Of a stretch of DNA of 64,000 bases, positions 17,080 to 26,093 are shown piece after piece. Position 1 is the first letter of the stretch; each line of letters opens with the position of its first letter. Origin of the DNA: Anaerolineales bacterium UBA6055 (GTDB lineage Bacteria > Chloroflexota > Anaerolineae > Aggregatilineales > Phototrophicaceae); contig DIYL01000047.1 of the NCBI GenBank assembly GCA_002428985.1, forward strand, positions 124,001 to 188,000. The letters are read 5' to 3'. Under the pieces are notes generated by a model, which made no database searches, was not told the DNA's origin, and saw nothing but the letters and a program-made list of their open reading frames with translations. Position numbers and translations under genes: made by a program.

Positions 17080-18966
17080 ATGAATAATACTCTGGAATTA
17101 TTTTTGTTGCAGGTCATTATCTATTCTATTTTTCCATTCTATTTTGGTTCCATGACATATTATCGTCGTAATGTAGCATTTTACATATATTTATCTGTGA
17201 TTCTTGTTTTAGGTGGTTTCTTTGGATCCCTGTATTCGTTTCCAATAGGAGATAACATCTCACTATCTGGCGGAAATTTGTTATATGGTGCATTTATTAT
17301 GACAATCATTTTATTGGTCATGATTGAAAATGATATTGATGTTTTTCGTGTTATGATTCGGTTGGTAATTACTGTCAATATCTTTGTTTTTTTGTTATTT
17401 ACGACATTATCTATTGCGCTTTCTAATACAGTTGTTATCAATCCTTTCGATACAGCATCTGATCTATTTGCTGTATCCATCCCATTTATGATCTTAGGAG
17501 GTGTGCTAATTGTTGTAGAGCTATTGTTTTTTTTGTTTGTGTTTGAATGGCTCAAGCGATGCATTAATAATATCTACATTCTAGGGATTTCCTACATTAT
17601 AGTATATATCTTTACTGTCACACTTGATGGTATTTTGTTCCCATTATTTGCATTTGTTGATAACCCGGCACTCACTGAAATCATTGCTGGTAATGTAAGT
17701 GGTAAGCTAATTATGGGCGTGATGTATAGTATTCCGATGATCTTGTTCTTATTCGTATTTCGTCGTTATTTTATATCTTTTGCTGAAACCCCACTTTCTT
17801 TTGTTGAATTATTGTCTCCATCGCGAAATACACTAAGAGAAGCTCTACGTGATAGTGAACGACGATATCGGCTACTTGTTGATAGCTCACCCTATGCGAT
17901 TTTTATCTATCAAAATGAACATATCATGTTTGTAAATGAAGCAGGCTGTAAGTTGATTGGAGCAAATAGTTATCAAGAGTTAATAGGTGAAAACTATGCA
18001 TTATTACTAGATGATAAAATAAAAAAAGATAGTCTCAATCGTCTCAATCATTTATTGGATGGGGGGGAAAACTTATATCCTGTTGAAGAAAACTTCATCC
18101 GTAAAGATCAAACAATAATACCTGTTGAAGTAATTGCTGTCCCATTTATATATCAAGGCGCGCCTGCTATCCAGATCATTGCTCAAGATGTCACGATACG
18201 CAAACAATCGGAACATGCGAGACAACAGGCAATGTCATTAAAAATTGATCTAGAAAAAGAACGCGAATTACGTGAGCTTAAGTCTCGATTTATCTCAATG
18301 ATCGTTCATGATTTTCGTAATCCAGTGACATCGATCGTTCTTAGTGCTCAATTAATCACACGCTATACAGAAAAAATGAATGCGGATGCGATAAATACTA
18401 AAGCAGAAAGTATTGTTAGGTCATCCAATCACTTGAATAAACTTATTGACGATGTTCTTGAATTAGGTCGAATGGAAACAATTAAAAATAATTTTTCGCC
18501 TGCTGTTAGCGATATAATTGCATTTGCTCATCGTGTTTTTAATGATGTTAAACAACAACAAGAAGAGTCAAGTCATCAGTTTGTTTTTGAAGCAACAATC
18601 GATTCACTCGAGATTATATTTGATACAGAATTGATGTATCGTGCTTTAGAAAATTTGATCACAAACGCTGTTAAATATTCACCCGCTGGTGGAACAGTCA
18701 AATTACACATTACTCAAAATACAAAAATAGATCAGATCAATATCAACATTGCTGATCAAGGAATTGGTATACCACCTAACGAAATATCACGCATATTTGA
18801 TTTTTTCCACCGTGCAGATAATGCCTTGAGTTTTCAAGGTACAGGTGTTGGTCTGACAATTGTTAAGCAGATTATTGAATTCCATGACGGGACAATTGAG
18901 TGTGTAAGTACGATTAATGTGGGTACAACTTTTAAAGTCTCGCTACCAATTAATACATCTGTCTGA
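17080..18966 (+). CDS. Membrane PAS sensor histidine kinase
   Basis: 628 residues. Six or seven hydrophobic segments (about 1-230) make a membrane sensor that resembles the vitamin-uptake-like (VUPS) type, with ISLSGGNLLYGAFIMT as the clearest stretch; I offer this only as likeness. A PAS domain (about 262-375) with YAIFIYQNEHIMFVNEAG follows, then HisKA with the phospho-acceptor His410 in MIVHDFRNP, and HATPase with NLITNAVKYSP, DQGIGIPP and GTGVGLTIVKQII. All catalytic boxes are intact. No response regulator adjoins; the nearest is at 25453. The gene is visibly more AT-rich than most neighbours. Confidence 0.9.
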   Translation: MNNTLELFLLQVIIYSIFPFYFGSMTYYRRNVAFYIYLSVILVLGGFFGSLYSFPIGDNISLSGGNLLYGAFIMTIILLVMIENDIDVFRVMIRLVITVNIFVFLLFTTLSIALSNTVVINPFDTASDLFAVSIPFMILGGVLIVVELLFFLFVFEWLKRCINNIYILGISYIIVYIFTVTLDGILFPLFAFVDNPALTEIIAGNVSGKLIMGVMYSIPMILFLFVFRRYFISFAETPLSFVELLSPSRNTLREALRDSERRYRLLVDSSPYAIFIYQNEHIMFVNEAGCKLIGANSYQELIGENYALLLDDKIKKDSLNRLNHLLDGGENLYPVEENFIRKDQTIIPVEVIAVPFIYQGAPAIQIIAQDVTIRKQSEHARQQAMSLKIDLEKERELRELKSRFISMIVHDFRNPVTSIVLSAQLITRYTEKMNADAINTKAESIVRSSNHLNKLIDDVLELGRMETIKNNFSPAVSDIIAFAHRVFNDVKQQQEESSHQFVFEATIDSLEIIFDTELMYRALENLITNAVKYSPAGGTVKLHITQNTKIDQININIADQGIGIPPNEISRIFDFFHRADNALSFQGTGVGLTIVKQIIEFHDGTIECVSTINVGTTFKVSLPINTSV

Positions 18967-19121
18967 TATGATTTATTAGAGATTTGAAAAGCCTATGTCT
19001 TAAGAATGTAGCAAAGGGTATTACGTAAAATTAGTCAGACTGTAAGAAAAATCTGAACTGGGAAGCGGTTCCAAGATGGCAATCCCAGCCCAACACCCCA
19101 GATATTCAAGAGCAAACAATA

Positions 19122-20024
19122 CTACTCCATCATAGATTCGGCTATGGCAAGCATTCTATCAAGAATATTTTCTGGCTCTGACCATAATTCGATCTCATAT
19201 AAGAACATATTATCTTGCCACCGTAACCGATATATAGGTGTATTAGCTCGCCAATAGAAATGTTTTTTACCAGAAATTGTTGAACTCATCCATGTGCCTT
19301 GAACAAATTGCCCTTGATACCCATTAACTGATACAGGTGTTGTTTCTGCAATTGGTGCAATTGTACCCTGCTCATCTGTAAAATGAAAAACACCATTTTT
19401 TGAGTCTTCTAAAGGTTGTTGACGAACTCTCAACTGGAGAAAGCTATCTTCAAATGTATAAAAGGTCGAATTACCTATTTGATTATCTTCTGGCGGTGAA
19501 ACTCTGGAATAATAAGTTTGAATTGAGTTACGACTTTGCAAAATACTTGCTCTTTCAAATTGATACCCAAATGCTTCATAGTCAGGCAATGTGACTTCGT
19601 ATTCAAGCAGATCTGGGATCTCATTGATTGATGTTAACCCAATTGTTTCATCACTAAACGCATAGTACCCTTGATTATCAGAGTAGACTTTAATTGACTC
19701 TGTATCGCGTTGGAAAAGCTCGTTGAGTATCTCACCTGCTAATACCCGCAATGGAGGCACAGTCATAATCAATAAGCTAATGCTGATTAACCCAACTAAA
19801 ATAGATGCCGTTAAACGCATCCAACGATGAGTGATAATTCTAGTTGTTGACTTTTGGACTTCAAACTGTGCTAGCAATGCTGAATCAAATTGAGATGTTA
19901 AGTCAAACTGATTAGCCAGTTGAAATAGCTCATCAGCGAGCGATTCCTCGTCATTGGCTGGTCGAACTAGTTTATTCTGTTGAAGCTGATTGATAAAGTG
20001 GTCAAGTTCTTGAGGTGTTGACAT
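19122..20024 (-). CDS. Anti-sigma-like single-pass membrane protein (partner of ECF sigma factor)
   Basis: 300 residues. The N-terminal cytoplasmic part (about 95 residues, TPQELDHFINQLQQNK...) precedes one transmembrane helix (about 98-118, LTASILVGLISISLLIMTV), and an outer domain of about 180 residues follows, with DLLEYEVTLPDYEAFGYQFE like DUF4367-type domains of anti-sigma proteins. No zinc HxxxCxxC motif is present, so it is not the classical ZAS type. It starts 2 bp after the sigma gene stop, so the two are translationally tied. The job as anti-sigma factor follows from gene order and layout, not from a recognised motif. Confidence 0.7.
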   Translation of the reverse strand: MSTPQELDHFINQLQQNKLVRPANDEESLADELFQLANQFDLTSQFDSALLAQFEVQKSTTRIITHRWMRLTASILVGLISISLLIMTVPPLRVLAGEILNELFQRDTESIKVYSDNQGYYAFSDETIGLTSINEIPDLLEYEVTLPDYEAFGYQFERASILQSRNSIQTYYSRVSPPEDNQIGNSTFYTFEDSFLQLRVRQQPLEDSKNGVFHFTDEQGTIAPIAETTPVSVNGYQGQFVQGTWMSSTISGKKHFYWRANTPIYRLRWQDNMFLYEIELWSEPENILDRMLAIAESMME

Positions 20025-20026
20025 AA

Positions 20027-20590
20027 TTATTGCTCCTCACTCAGACGTTTTTTGAGATCTTGTATCCCACGATGAACGAGCATTGCGACTGCATCGGGAC
20101 TCTTTCCCATAATTTCTGCAATTTCTTGATTTTTTAGCCCAGCAAATAAGCGCATTGCTAGAACATCTCTACGATCATCACTTAGAGCGTTTAACGCTTG
20201 TGTAACACGTTTTATTTGATGTTTGTGTTCGATTGATTCTTCAAGGGATTTATTATGAGATGGTATGTCAGGCAGGACAGACAGAGAAATATCTTCTCGA
20301 TGTCTACGATGATAGTCTGCAATTTGATTACGCGTGATCCCCATTAACCATGCAATAATCGGAACATCCTGTCGATAATTTGGGAGATTGCGATATGCCT
20401 TTAAGAAAACTTGAGCCGTGATGTCCTGTGCATCATCAATATGTCCAACGCGTGATAAACTGTACCTGTAAACTTGAAGTCGATGCACTTGATAAACCTC
20501 GGCAAAATCGATCTCATCGTATTTCTTAGAACGGGTTCTATTGAAAAATAGCAATGGGCTTGATCGTTGCGACTGTTCTGCCATAGGCAT
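20027..20590 (-). CDS. ECF RNA polymerase sigma-70 family factor
   Basis: 187 residues (a second start at 20584 is possible). Sigma region 2 is at about 25-95, with VYRYSLSRVGHIDDAQDITAQ, FLKAYRNL and IIAWLMGITRNQIADYHR, and region 4 at about 125-180, with LSDDRRDVLAMRLFAGLKNQEIAEIM and DAVAMLVHRG. Region 3 is missing, as in extracytoplasmic function factors. It directs RNA polymerase to a small set of promoters when released from its partner, which is encoded directly after it. The upstream side carries no other gene, so the pair forms a two-gene operon. The inducing signal is unknown. Confidence 0.92.
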   Translation of the reverse strand: MPMAEQSQRSSPLLFFNRTRSKKYDEIDFAEVYQVHRLQVYRYSLSRVGHIDDAQDITAQVFLKAYRNLPNYRQDVPIIAWLMGITRNQIADYHRRHREDISLSVLPDIPSHNKSLEESIEHKHQIKRVTQALNALSDDRRDVLAMRLFAGLKNQEIAEIMGKSPDAVAMLVHRGIQDLKKRLSEEQ

Positions 20591-20756
20591 CTCCTAGAAT
20601 ATCCAATCTTATACAATAAGACGGAGATATCACTAGAATCTAACAGGGAGTTTGTACAAAAAGTAATTCAATGTTGATAGTGTTTGTAATATCTAAAAAA
20701 TCTTATTGTATTGCTCTAGATGCATATGTAAGAATTATTATAAATCTCGGTAACAA

Positions 20757-21863
20757 TCAATTATGTTCTAAATACCGCTCAAACTTATCAAGCGATGGTT
20801 TAAAAGTTTGCCCACCAAATCCGACGCGCGCCCATTGCGGATACGCCCCGAATTTGTTGCCAGGCGAAATAAGGATGCTATGTGTTTCAAATGCCTTTAA
20901 CGCAAATGCTTCAACATCTGTTATTTCCGTGAATCGTATCAATGTGGTCGTGCTAGCATTTGGCATATTAATGAACACACGCACCTGCTGACGCACTGCA
21001 AATGCTTTGAAATGTTCAATATTGGTGTTCAACAAATTACGATTTTCTGTGATCAATGTATCACGGTTACGGATCGCAATTTCCGACAGGAATTGTCCAA
21101 CGGCACTGCCTGTAATCGTCATATAATCTTTAAATTTGAGCACATGATGCAATAATGCCGTATCTTGTGACACCAACCACGCGACCCGTGTTCCCGCCAT
21201 ACCATATGTTTTAGACATATCCGAAACCGAAATTGCACGTTCATACACTTCGGCGGCCGATGGCAATAAGTCGGCGACTGCGTGCTCAAGTCCCCGGTAG
21301 ACCTCATCTGATAGCAAGAAGCAATCATGTTGGCGCGCAATATCAACGATTGCATTGAATTCATCATGTGAAAAATGTGCTCCGGTGGGATTGTGGGGCG
21401 AGTTAATCACAATCAGGCGTGTTTTGGATGTGACCAGCTGTTCGAGGCGATTGAGATCCCACGTGACATCGTCGTTCATCGCCCATTCATCAACATGACA
21501 ACCGATGCTAACCGCAATCTGATTGAGCAGTTGATAACACGGTGTTTGCACAACAATATGATCGCCCTGTTCTAAGAGCACATTGAATAACGCAAACATG
21601 CCTTCCTGTGCGCCGACGGTAATCAACACATTCTCAAATCCGATGTGATTCGCATAGGTCTTCACAATTTCTTCACGGAGCGAGACACGCCCACTATACG
21701 GTTGATAATCGAGTGCCAGCGCCAGCAACGCATCGTGTTGATCCGGTTCGAGTGCCAGAATATCGGCGACAGTGCGCTGATTGCAGACCGACCCCGCCAG
21801 ATTGTAGGTCGCATCTTCACGCCCATCAAGAAAACGATCGAGTGCAAACGGTGGTAATTTCAT
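20757..21863 (-). CDS. PLP-dependent aminotransferase, class I/II
   Basis: 368 residues, fold-type I. Catalytic Lys218 lies in SDMSKTYGMAGTRVAW; the PLP-phosphate and ring contacts appear as GAQEGMF, NSPHNPTGA and SDEVYRGLEH. The substrate Arg near the C-terminus (ARVGFGG) is present. The N-terminus is short compared with aspartate aminotransferase and starts directly at LPPFALDRFL. Amino donor and product cannot be told; relatives include MalY-type lyases and amino-acid modifying enzymes. Stands alone: two terminator-like hairpins separate it from the upstream pentapeptide gene. Confidence 0.88.
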   Translation of the reverse strand: MKLPPFALDRFLDGREDATYNLAGSVCNQRTVADILALEPDQHDALLALALDYQPYSGRVSLREEIVKTYANHIGFENVLITVGAQEGMFALFNVLLEQGDHIVVQTPCYQLLNQIAVSIGCHVDEWAMNDDVTWDLNRLEQLVTSKTRLIVINSPHNPTGAHFSHDEFNAIVDIARQHDCFLLSDEVYRGLEHAVADLLPSAAEVYERAISVSDMSKTYGMAGTRVAWLVSQDTALLHHVLKFKDYMTITGSAVGQFLSEIAIRNRDTLITENRNLLNTNIEHFKAFAVRQQVRVFINMPNASTTTLIRFTEITDVEAFALKAFETHSILISPGNKFGAYPQWARVGFGGQTFKPSLDKFERYLEHN

Positions 21864-21977
21864 GGTATTGTCCCAGTGTCAGGTCATTACGATTGGTAAG
21901 AGGCCATTTTACTATGATTCGTCTAACTTGGATAGAGATGTGTTATTTTCAGGTCTAGTCTGCCAAACCACCCCAAT

Positions 21978-22007
21978 AAAACACAAAACCCCAGCAATCT
22001 GCTCGGG
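21978..22007 (-). terminator. Rho-independent terminator-like hairpin (distal)
   Basis: On the minus strand CCC.AGCA / TGCT.GGG with one mismatch is followed by TTTTGTGTTTT. Same T-tract sequence as the hairpin at 22085-22112, suggesting local duplication. Confidence 0.55.
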
Positions 22008-22084
22008 TCGGTGTACTATCCATTGGAGGTAAATAGTGCGCATGAGTATACCGCGCAATAGCATACTTCACAAACAACATCCTC

Positions 22085-22112
22085 TAAAACACAAAACTCT
22101 AGCTGCCTAAAG
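22085..22112 (-). terminator. Rho-independent terminator of the pentapeptide-repeat gene
   Basis: On the minus strand CTTTAG-GCAG-CTAGAG (6 bp, one wobble) is followed by TTTTGTGTTTT, 59 bases after the pentapeptide gene stop. The rest of the 307-bp gap (21864-22170) holds a second such terminator and CGCGCAATAGCA (22050-22061), which recurs inverted at the gene end (22168-22179). Confidence 0.6.
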
Positions 22113-22170
22113 CTCATGTGCGAACATCTGTATAGCACACCACAACTTTTGTGGGCTTCATCAGCATGTG

Positions 22171-23315
22171 CTATTGCGCGCTCTCTTCTTCGCTATTCTC
22201 TTGCTCCTTCATCCAATCGGGTTGCCAGAAGTCGGGATGCTCTGGATCGGTATAGCGCGTCATATCAGTATCCGGTGTCCAGAATTTATCATAGACTGGC
22301 TTAAAAGGGCGACCAGTTTTATTTGCATCGGGTAAGACGGTTGTCTCGGAGAACTTGGCTTCCCGTAATTTCGCCTTTTGAAGATTGGCTCTAAATAAAT
22401 TTGCTTCTTGTAGATTGGCGCTTCTTAAATCTGCCTGTTGCAGATTAGCTCTCGTTAAATCCCCTTCTTGTAGATTAGCTCTCGTTAGATCCGCTTCTTG
22501 TAGATTCGCTCCAAGTAACTTCGCCTCTTGTAGATTGGCTACCGGTAACCGCGCCGCATGCAGATTGACTCCAAATAAATCCGCCCCTTGTAGATTCGCT
22601 CCAAGTAACTTCGCCTCTTGTAGATTGGCTACCGTTAACTCCGTCTCTTGTAGATTGGCTCTCCATAAATCCGCCTCTTGTAGATTGGCTCTCCGTAACT
22701 CTGCCTCTTGTAGATTGGCTTCCCTTAACTTCGCGTCTTGCAGATTGGCTCCCTCTAAATTCGTCTGTTGAAGATTGGATGCGAATAACCGCGCCTGTTG
22801 CAGATTGGCTTGTCCTAAATTCGCTTCTTGCAGATTAGCTCCCCGCAAATCCGCCTGCTGGAGATCAATTTTTTCTAAATCTACGCCACCGGCCCACTGT
22901 ACACCCGATAAATCTACTTGTTCTTTTTTATCGCCATAATACACCAACATCTCGTTCCACCAACCATCATTACGTTGGATTTTTTCGAGAGCATCAACTG
23001 CCATGTCATTGGAGCGACTTTTCGCTTGGTCAAAGAGTTCGTGTTTGCGTTCTTCACGAGTTCGTCTGCGGTTTAATTGATCAACAACAATGACAGTCCC
23101 AACAACGCTCAATAATTCGGTCGCTACATTCGTGATATAACCCAGAAAATCGCCTTCAAAACCAAATGCGTTCTGTCCAAATATCCAGCTACCGATGAGG
23201 ACGAGGATCAAGATCACAAATAGACCGCCACCAATTTGTAGAAGTCTTCGTATTTGATGTGGATTGCTTTGATTTCTTCTTGTCGCGTTGGGTTTTGTGC
23301 CACTTGTTCAGCCAT
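22171..23315 (-). CDS. Membrane-anchored pentapeptide-repeat protein, probable N-terminal frameshift
   Basis: The uninterrupted frame starts at a GTG (23217) and gives 348 residues: one transmembrane segment, a charged linker (NRRRTREERKHELFDQAKSR), about 30 tandem A(N/D)LQ-type pentapeptides (roughly 125-290) that fold as a right-handed quadrilateral beta helix, and a polar tail. However, the best ribosome site (GGAGGATGAGC) precedes an ATG at 23315 in another frame, which encodes 33 residues and stops at 23214, overlapping the GTG. Upstream codons of the main frame (TRRNQSNPHQIRRLLQ) look coding and give the basic flank a membrane helix needs. A one-base indel near 23285-23275 would join them. 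Two coupled ORFs are the alternative. Function unknown. Confidence 0.8.
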
Positions 23316-23396
23316 GCTCATCCTCCAGTCTCAAATAACTAAAGGGTAACATGGCACAAATATATGTCACCCCCAGTGACTGGGGGTATATGCGCG

Positions 23397-24551
23397 TTAT
23401 GCCAGTGAGGGTTCCGGCAATTTCTCGTCTATCCATGTGAGCATGGTATCCATCGCCAGCCCCAAATTCCCAACCTGACAGTGGTTATGTCCCTGCGTCG
23501 ACCGATCAAAGACTTTTTCAGTCATCGAGTTGGCATTTTTCAACGCTGCGACTTGTAGATGATGCATCTTCATCGGGATAAAATGATCTGCTTCGCCTGT
23601 CAAAATGAGCACATCTTGCGTGACCAAATCAGGACGTTGATTTTCCTCATTAAATTTGAGGATTTCGAATGATGCATCTAAGATGCTATCGGCTTTCCAC
23701 ATATACATCATATTCTCGATGCCCCACTTTTCTTGTGGCATAGCCCGCATTTTCCAGTCGGTCATCACCCCGAACAAACGAGGATGTTTAAACAACCAAC
23801 GCGCAAAATCTGCCACCGGCTTGGGTGGAATCTGCATATAATCGAACGCGATACTGGAGGCGATCACTCGTTTAATGCGTGTTTCGAATGCGGCTGCACG
23901 GAAGCATAACCAGCCGCCCATAGATAAACCGAGCCATGTCACATCCGTTACATTGAAGTAATCGAGTACAGCCTTAGCAGGTTTCTCCCATGCAAAATGC
24001 ATCGGAATCTGTTGATGCTTCAACGCACCACCTTGCCCCGGTCCATCAAATAAGATGACATCGTAGCCTTGTTGCGCAAATGCCGTTGCCAACGAATAGA
24101 ATTCTTCTATGAACGAGTCAAACCCGCCGTGCATTACAATCGTATCGCGCACAATCCCCGTCTGTGATGGAATGCGCATAGCCGGTAGGGTTGTGCCATT
24201 GTCATACGGCACATGATGGCGTTCAATCGGCTCATCGACAAATAGCTCGTTATAGAACAAATCAATGAACCTGTTATACAGCTCCAGTTTTGCAGGATCA
24301 TCGGGGTGTGTGAAAAATTCTGCTGCCCGATAGTGGAATGTCGCATGAAGTAAGCGACCATCGGCAAGGGCTTTTTCGGCTTGGCGGATAAACTCATCTT
24401 TCCATGCAGGCAATCCATCGATGTTACGCCCCGCTTCTTGCATATCTGCTAATGGGATATATCCGAGCGAATACCACCGATTTAATTGAAAGTCGATAAT
24501 TTTGATCGGGTTCATATCATGATAACCGACGGGAAATTCAACAGTAAACAT
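23397..24551 (-). CDS. Alpha/beta hydrolase (FrsA/esterase-like)
   Basis: 384 residues. A helical N-terminal part (about 130 residues) precedes the alpha/beta core. The nucleophile elbow is GLSMGG, the oxyanion region MHGGFDS, the acid Asp lies in LTGEADHFIP and the His in STQGHNHCQVG. The layout matches FrsA/DUF1100-type esterases and dipeptidyl hydrolases with an N-terminal helical lid. Substrate unknown. It lies 28 bp after a TetR gene on the same strand and is very likely co-transcribed from the TetR-controlled promoter at 25204-25232, so it may degrade the regulator's ligand. Confidence 0.85.
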   Translation of the reverse strand: MFTVEFPVGYHDMNPIKIIDFQLNRWYSLGYIPLADMQEAGRNIDGLPAWKDEFIRQAEKALADGRLLHATFHYRAAEFFTHPDDPAKLELYNRFIDLFYNELFVDEPIERHHVPYDNGTTLPAMRIPSQTGIVRDTIVMHGGFDSFIEEFYSLATAFAQQGYDVILFDGPGQGGALKHQQIPMHFAWEKPAKAVLDYFNVTDVTWLGLSMGGWLCFRAAAFETRIKRVIASSIAFDYMQIPPKPVADFARWLFKHPRLFGVMTDWKMRAMPQEKWGIENMMYMWKADSILDASFEILKFNEENQRPDLVTQDVLILTGEADHFIPMKMHHLQVAALKNANSMTEKVFDRSTQGHNHCQVGNLGLAMDTMLTWIDEKLPEPSLA

Positions 24552-24579
24552 TGCCTTACTCCTCTAGATTAGTGTCCGG

Positions 24580-25197
24580 CTATTTGTCTCGTCCTAACCC
24601 GTGTTGCATAAATGTGATGAGGTAGTTCATCTCTTGCTCGAAGCTATCCTCAGTATCCATATTGGTCACATCAATTGCATGGGTCAACAAGTAACCAAAG
24701 ACACGTCTGATAAATGGTAGGGGCAAATCATCACGGAACTCACCTTGCTGGTATCCGCGTTGAATGAGTGTGTCGATTGCTGTGTTATCGTCAAAGTTAT
24801 ATGTCGCTAATGCGGTGTCATAAATCGGCTTGCCTTGTTCTTTGATAAAGCTCTCTGCAAAGCGATTGATAACCGGATACTGTTGCGCAAACTGCATCCC
24901 AAAAGCGACGCGTACACGGAATATATCAAAGACATTTTCCGGTATTTCGGCTGTCGCCATGACCGCCGTCATAAACTCTGTCTTCTTGTCGATCAAGACC
25001 CCGATGCAAGCCAGATACAATCCCTCTTTATTTTTGAAGTGATAATAAAACTGACCTTTACTCATCCCTGCATTTTTCAGGATGGTGTTAATCGAAGCAT
25101 TGTCATACCCCCTATGGATGAACTCGTCCAAGGCAGCGTCAAATAACTGTTGATTGTGTTCAAATTCTTTATTGAAGCCTGTAGGTTTCGTGTTCAT
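24580..25197 (-). CDS. TetR/AcrR family regulator, probably leaderless mRNA
   Basis: 205 residues. The N-terminal helix-turn-helix is standard: ALDEFIHRGYDNASINTILKNAGMSKGQFYYHFKNKEGLY. The ligand-binding C-terminal domain is diverged, as usual. The promoter (25204-25232) holds a TAGACC-TACT-GGTCTA palindrome inside its spacer, fitting autorepression. The -10 box ends 7 bases before the ATG, so transcription should start at or next to the initiator A. It precedes the hydrolase gene by 28 bp and probably controls it. Confidence 0.9.
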   Translation of the reverse strand: MNTKPTGFNKEFEHNQQLFDAALDEFIHRGYDNASINTILKNAGMSKGQFYYHFKNKEGLYLACIGVLIDKKTEFMTAVMATAEIPENVFDIFRVRVAFGMQFAQQYPVINRFAESFIKEQGKPIYDTALATYNFDDNTAIDTLIQRGYQQGEFRDDLPLPFIRRVFGYLLTHAIDVTNMDTEDSFEQEMNYLITFMQHGLGRDK

Positions 25198-25203
25198 AAT
25201 TCT

Positions 25204-25232
25204 ATCTTAGACCTACTGGTCTAGACTGTCAA
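25204..25232 (-). promoter_or_regulatory. TetR-autoregulated promoter with palindromic operator
   Basis: On the minus strand TTGACA (25232-25227), a 17-bp spacer and TAAGAT (25209-25204). The palindrome TAGACC-TACT-GGTCTA (25208-25223) covers the spacer and touches the -10 box, so a bound repressor would block RNA polymerase. Start of transcription is expected about 25197, the A of the TetR ATG. Confidence 0.72.
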
Positions 25233-25418
25233 GTCTAATTTGTAAAGATGGTGTAAATGTCAATGCGATCATCGGGTTTCATCCTTTTGTATGATTGATA
25301 TACAGGGATTATAGTGGAATGTCGCTACGAACATGAAACTACATAGGAAATTGATACAAAAGTTGAATCAAATGCCGATAAAAACACATGTTATGAGGAT
25401 ATGCGAGGGATACAAATC

Positions 25419-25439
25419 AGGACAGCCACAGACTGCCCT
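25419..25439 (-). terminator. Hairpin after the response regulator gene
   Basis: On the minus strand AGGGCAG pairs with CTGTCCT (7 bp, one G-U, 7-base loop), 14 bases after the response regulator stop. No T tract. Confidence 0.35.
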
Positions 25440-25452
25440 ATATTATGAAAGC

Positions 25453-25869
25453 TTATGATGAGGTGCGACGTTTTTTGACGAGGTCGCGTAATATTTTTTC
25501 GAGCTCGTTAAAACGGGGGAGTGGCTTGTATAGTAATAAGTCGGCACCAGATTCTTTAACAATTTCTTTTTCATCAGCTGGCGAAAATTTGTAAGCGGTC
25601 ATCAAACAAATCGCAACGTTCCCCAGTTTTTTGCTTTTACGAATTTTCGAGGCGACATGTACACCGTCAATATCATCATCGGGAAGGCGAATATCGACTA
25701 AAGCAAGTTCAGGAATATCTTGTTCAAGACCCCGTTCCACATCTTCAATCCAGTCCATGGCATCGATACCTGTTGCAAATGCCACACCACCAATTCCAAG
25801 CATATCGTACATTGCTAGAATCATATCGTATAAATCTTGTTCGTCTTCTACGACCATCCAAGTTGGCAT
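25453..25869 (-). CDS. Stand-alone CheY-like response regulator
   Basis: 138 residues from the ATG at 25869, chosen because GGAG lies 8 bases upstream; a start at 25896 would add nine residues before the receiver fold. One receiver domain only: acidic VVEDEQD at the start, the phospho-acceptor Asp in LVDIRLPDDD, Thr in CLMTAY and Lys in LYKPLP. No output domain, so it acts by protein contact. No histidine kinase is next to it; the orphan kinase at 17080 is the only one in the window, but a pairing is not shown. Confidence 0.85.
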   Translation of the reverse strand: MPTWMVVEDEQDLYDMILAMYDMLGIGGVAFATGIDAMDWIEDVERGLEQDIPELALVDIRLPDDDIDGVHVASKIRKSKKLGNVAICLMTAYKFSPADEKEIVKESGADLLLYKPLPRFNELEKILRDLVKKRRTSS

Positions 25870-26093
25870 GGTACTGCTCCATATCTCATACGTCACTACA
25901 GGTTACACTTCTATTATAATGATACTTAGACGATATAATAATTGATATACAAAAGTCAAAAATAACTTAACCTAAATGTATGGCGGAAACAACAGTCATC
26001 GCCTATCATCTGTATGGAACAATCCACCCTGCACAAACCCGCATCCCTCTCGCATAATATCCTGCGCCATATACATAAGCTAACGAGACTTGC

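Noticed and set aside
22385..22771. Plus-strand open frame of 128 codons over the pentapeptide gene
   Set aside because: Antisense shadow of the repeat; its CRLA/FASCRLA periodicity follows from the minus-strand pentapeptides.
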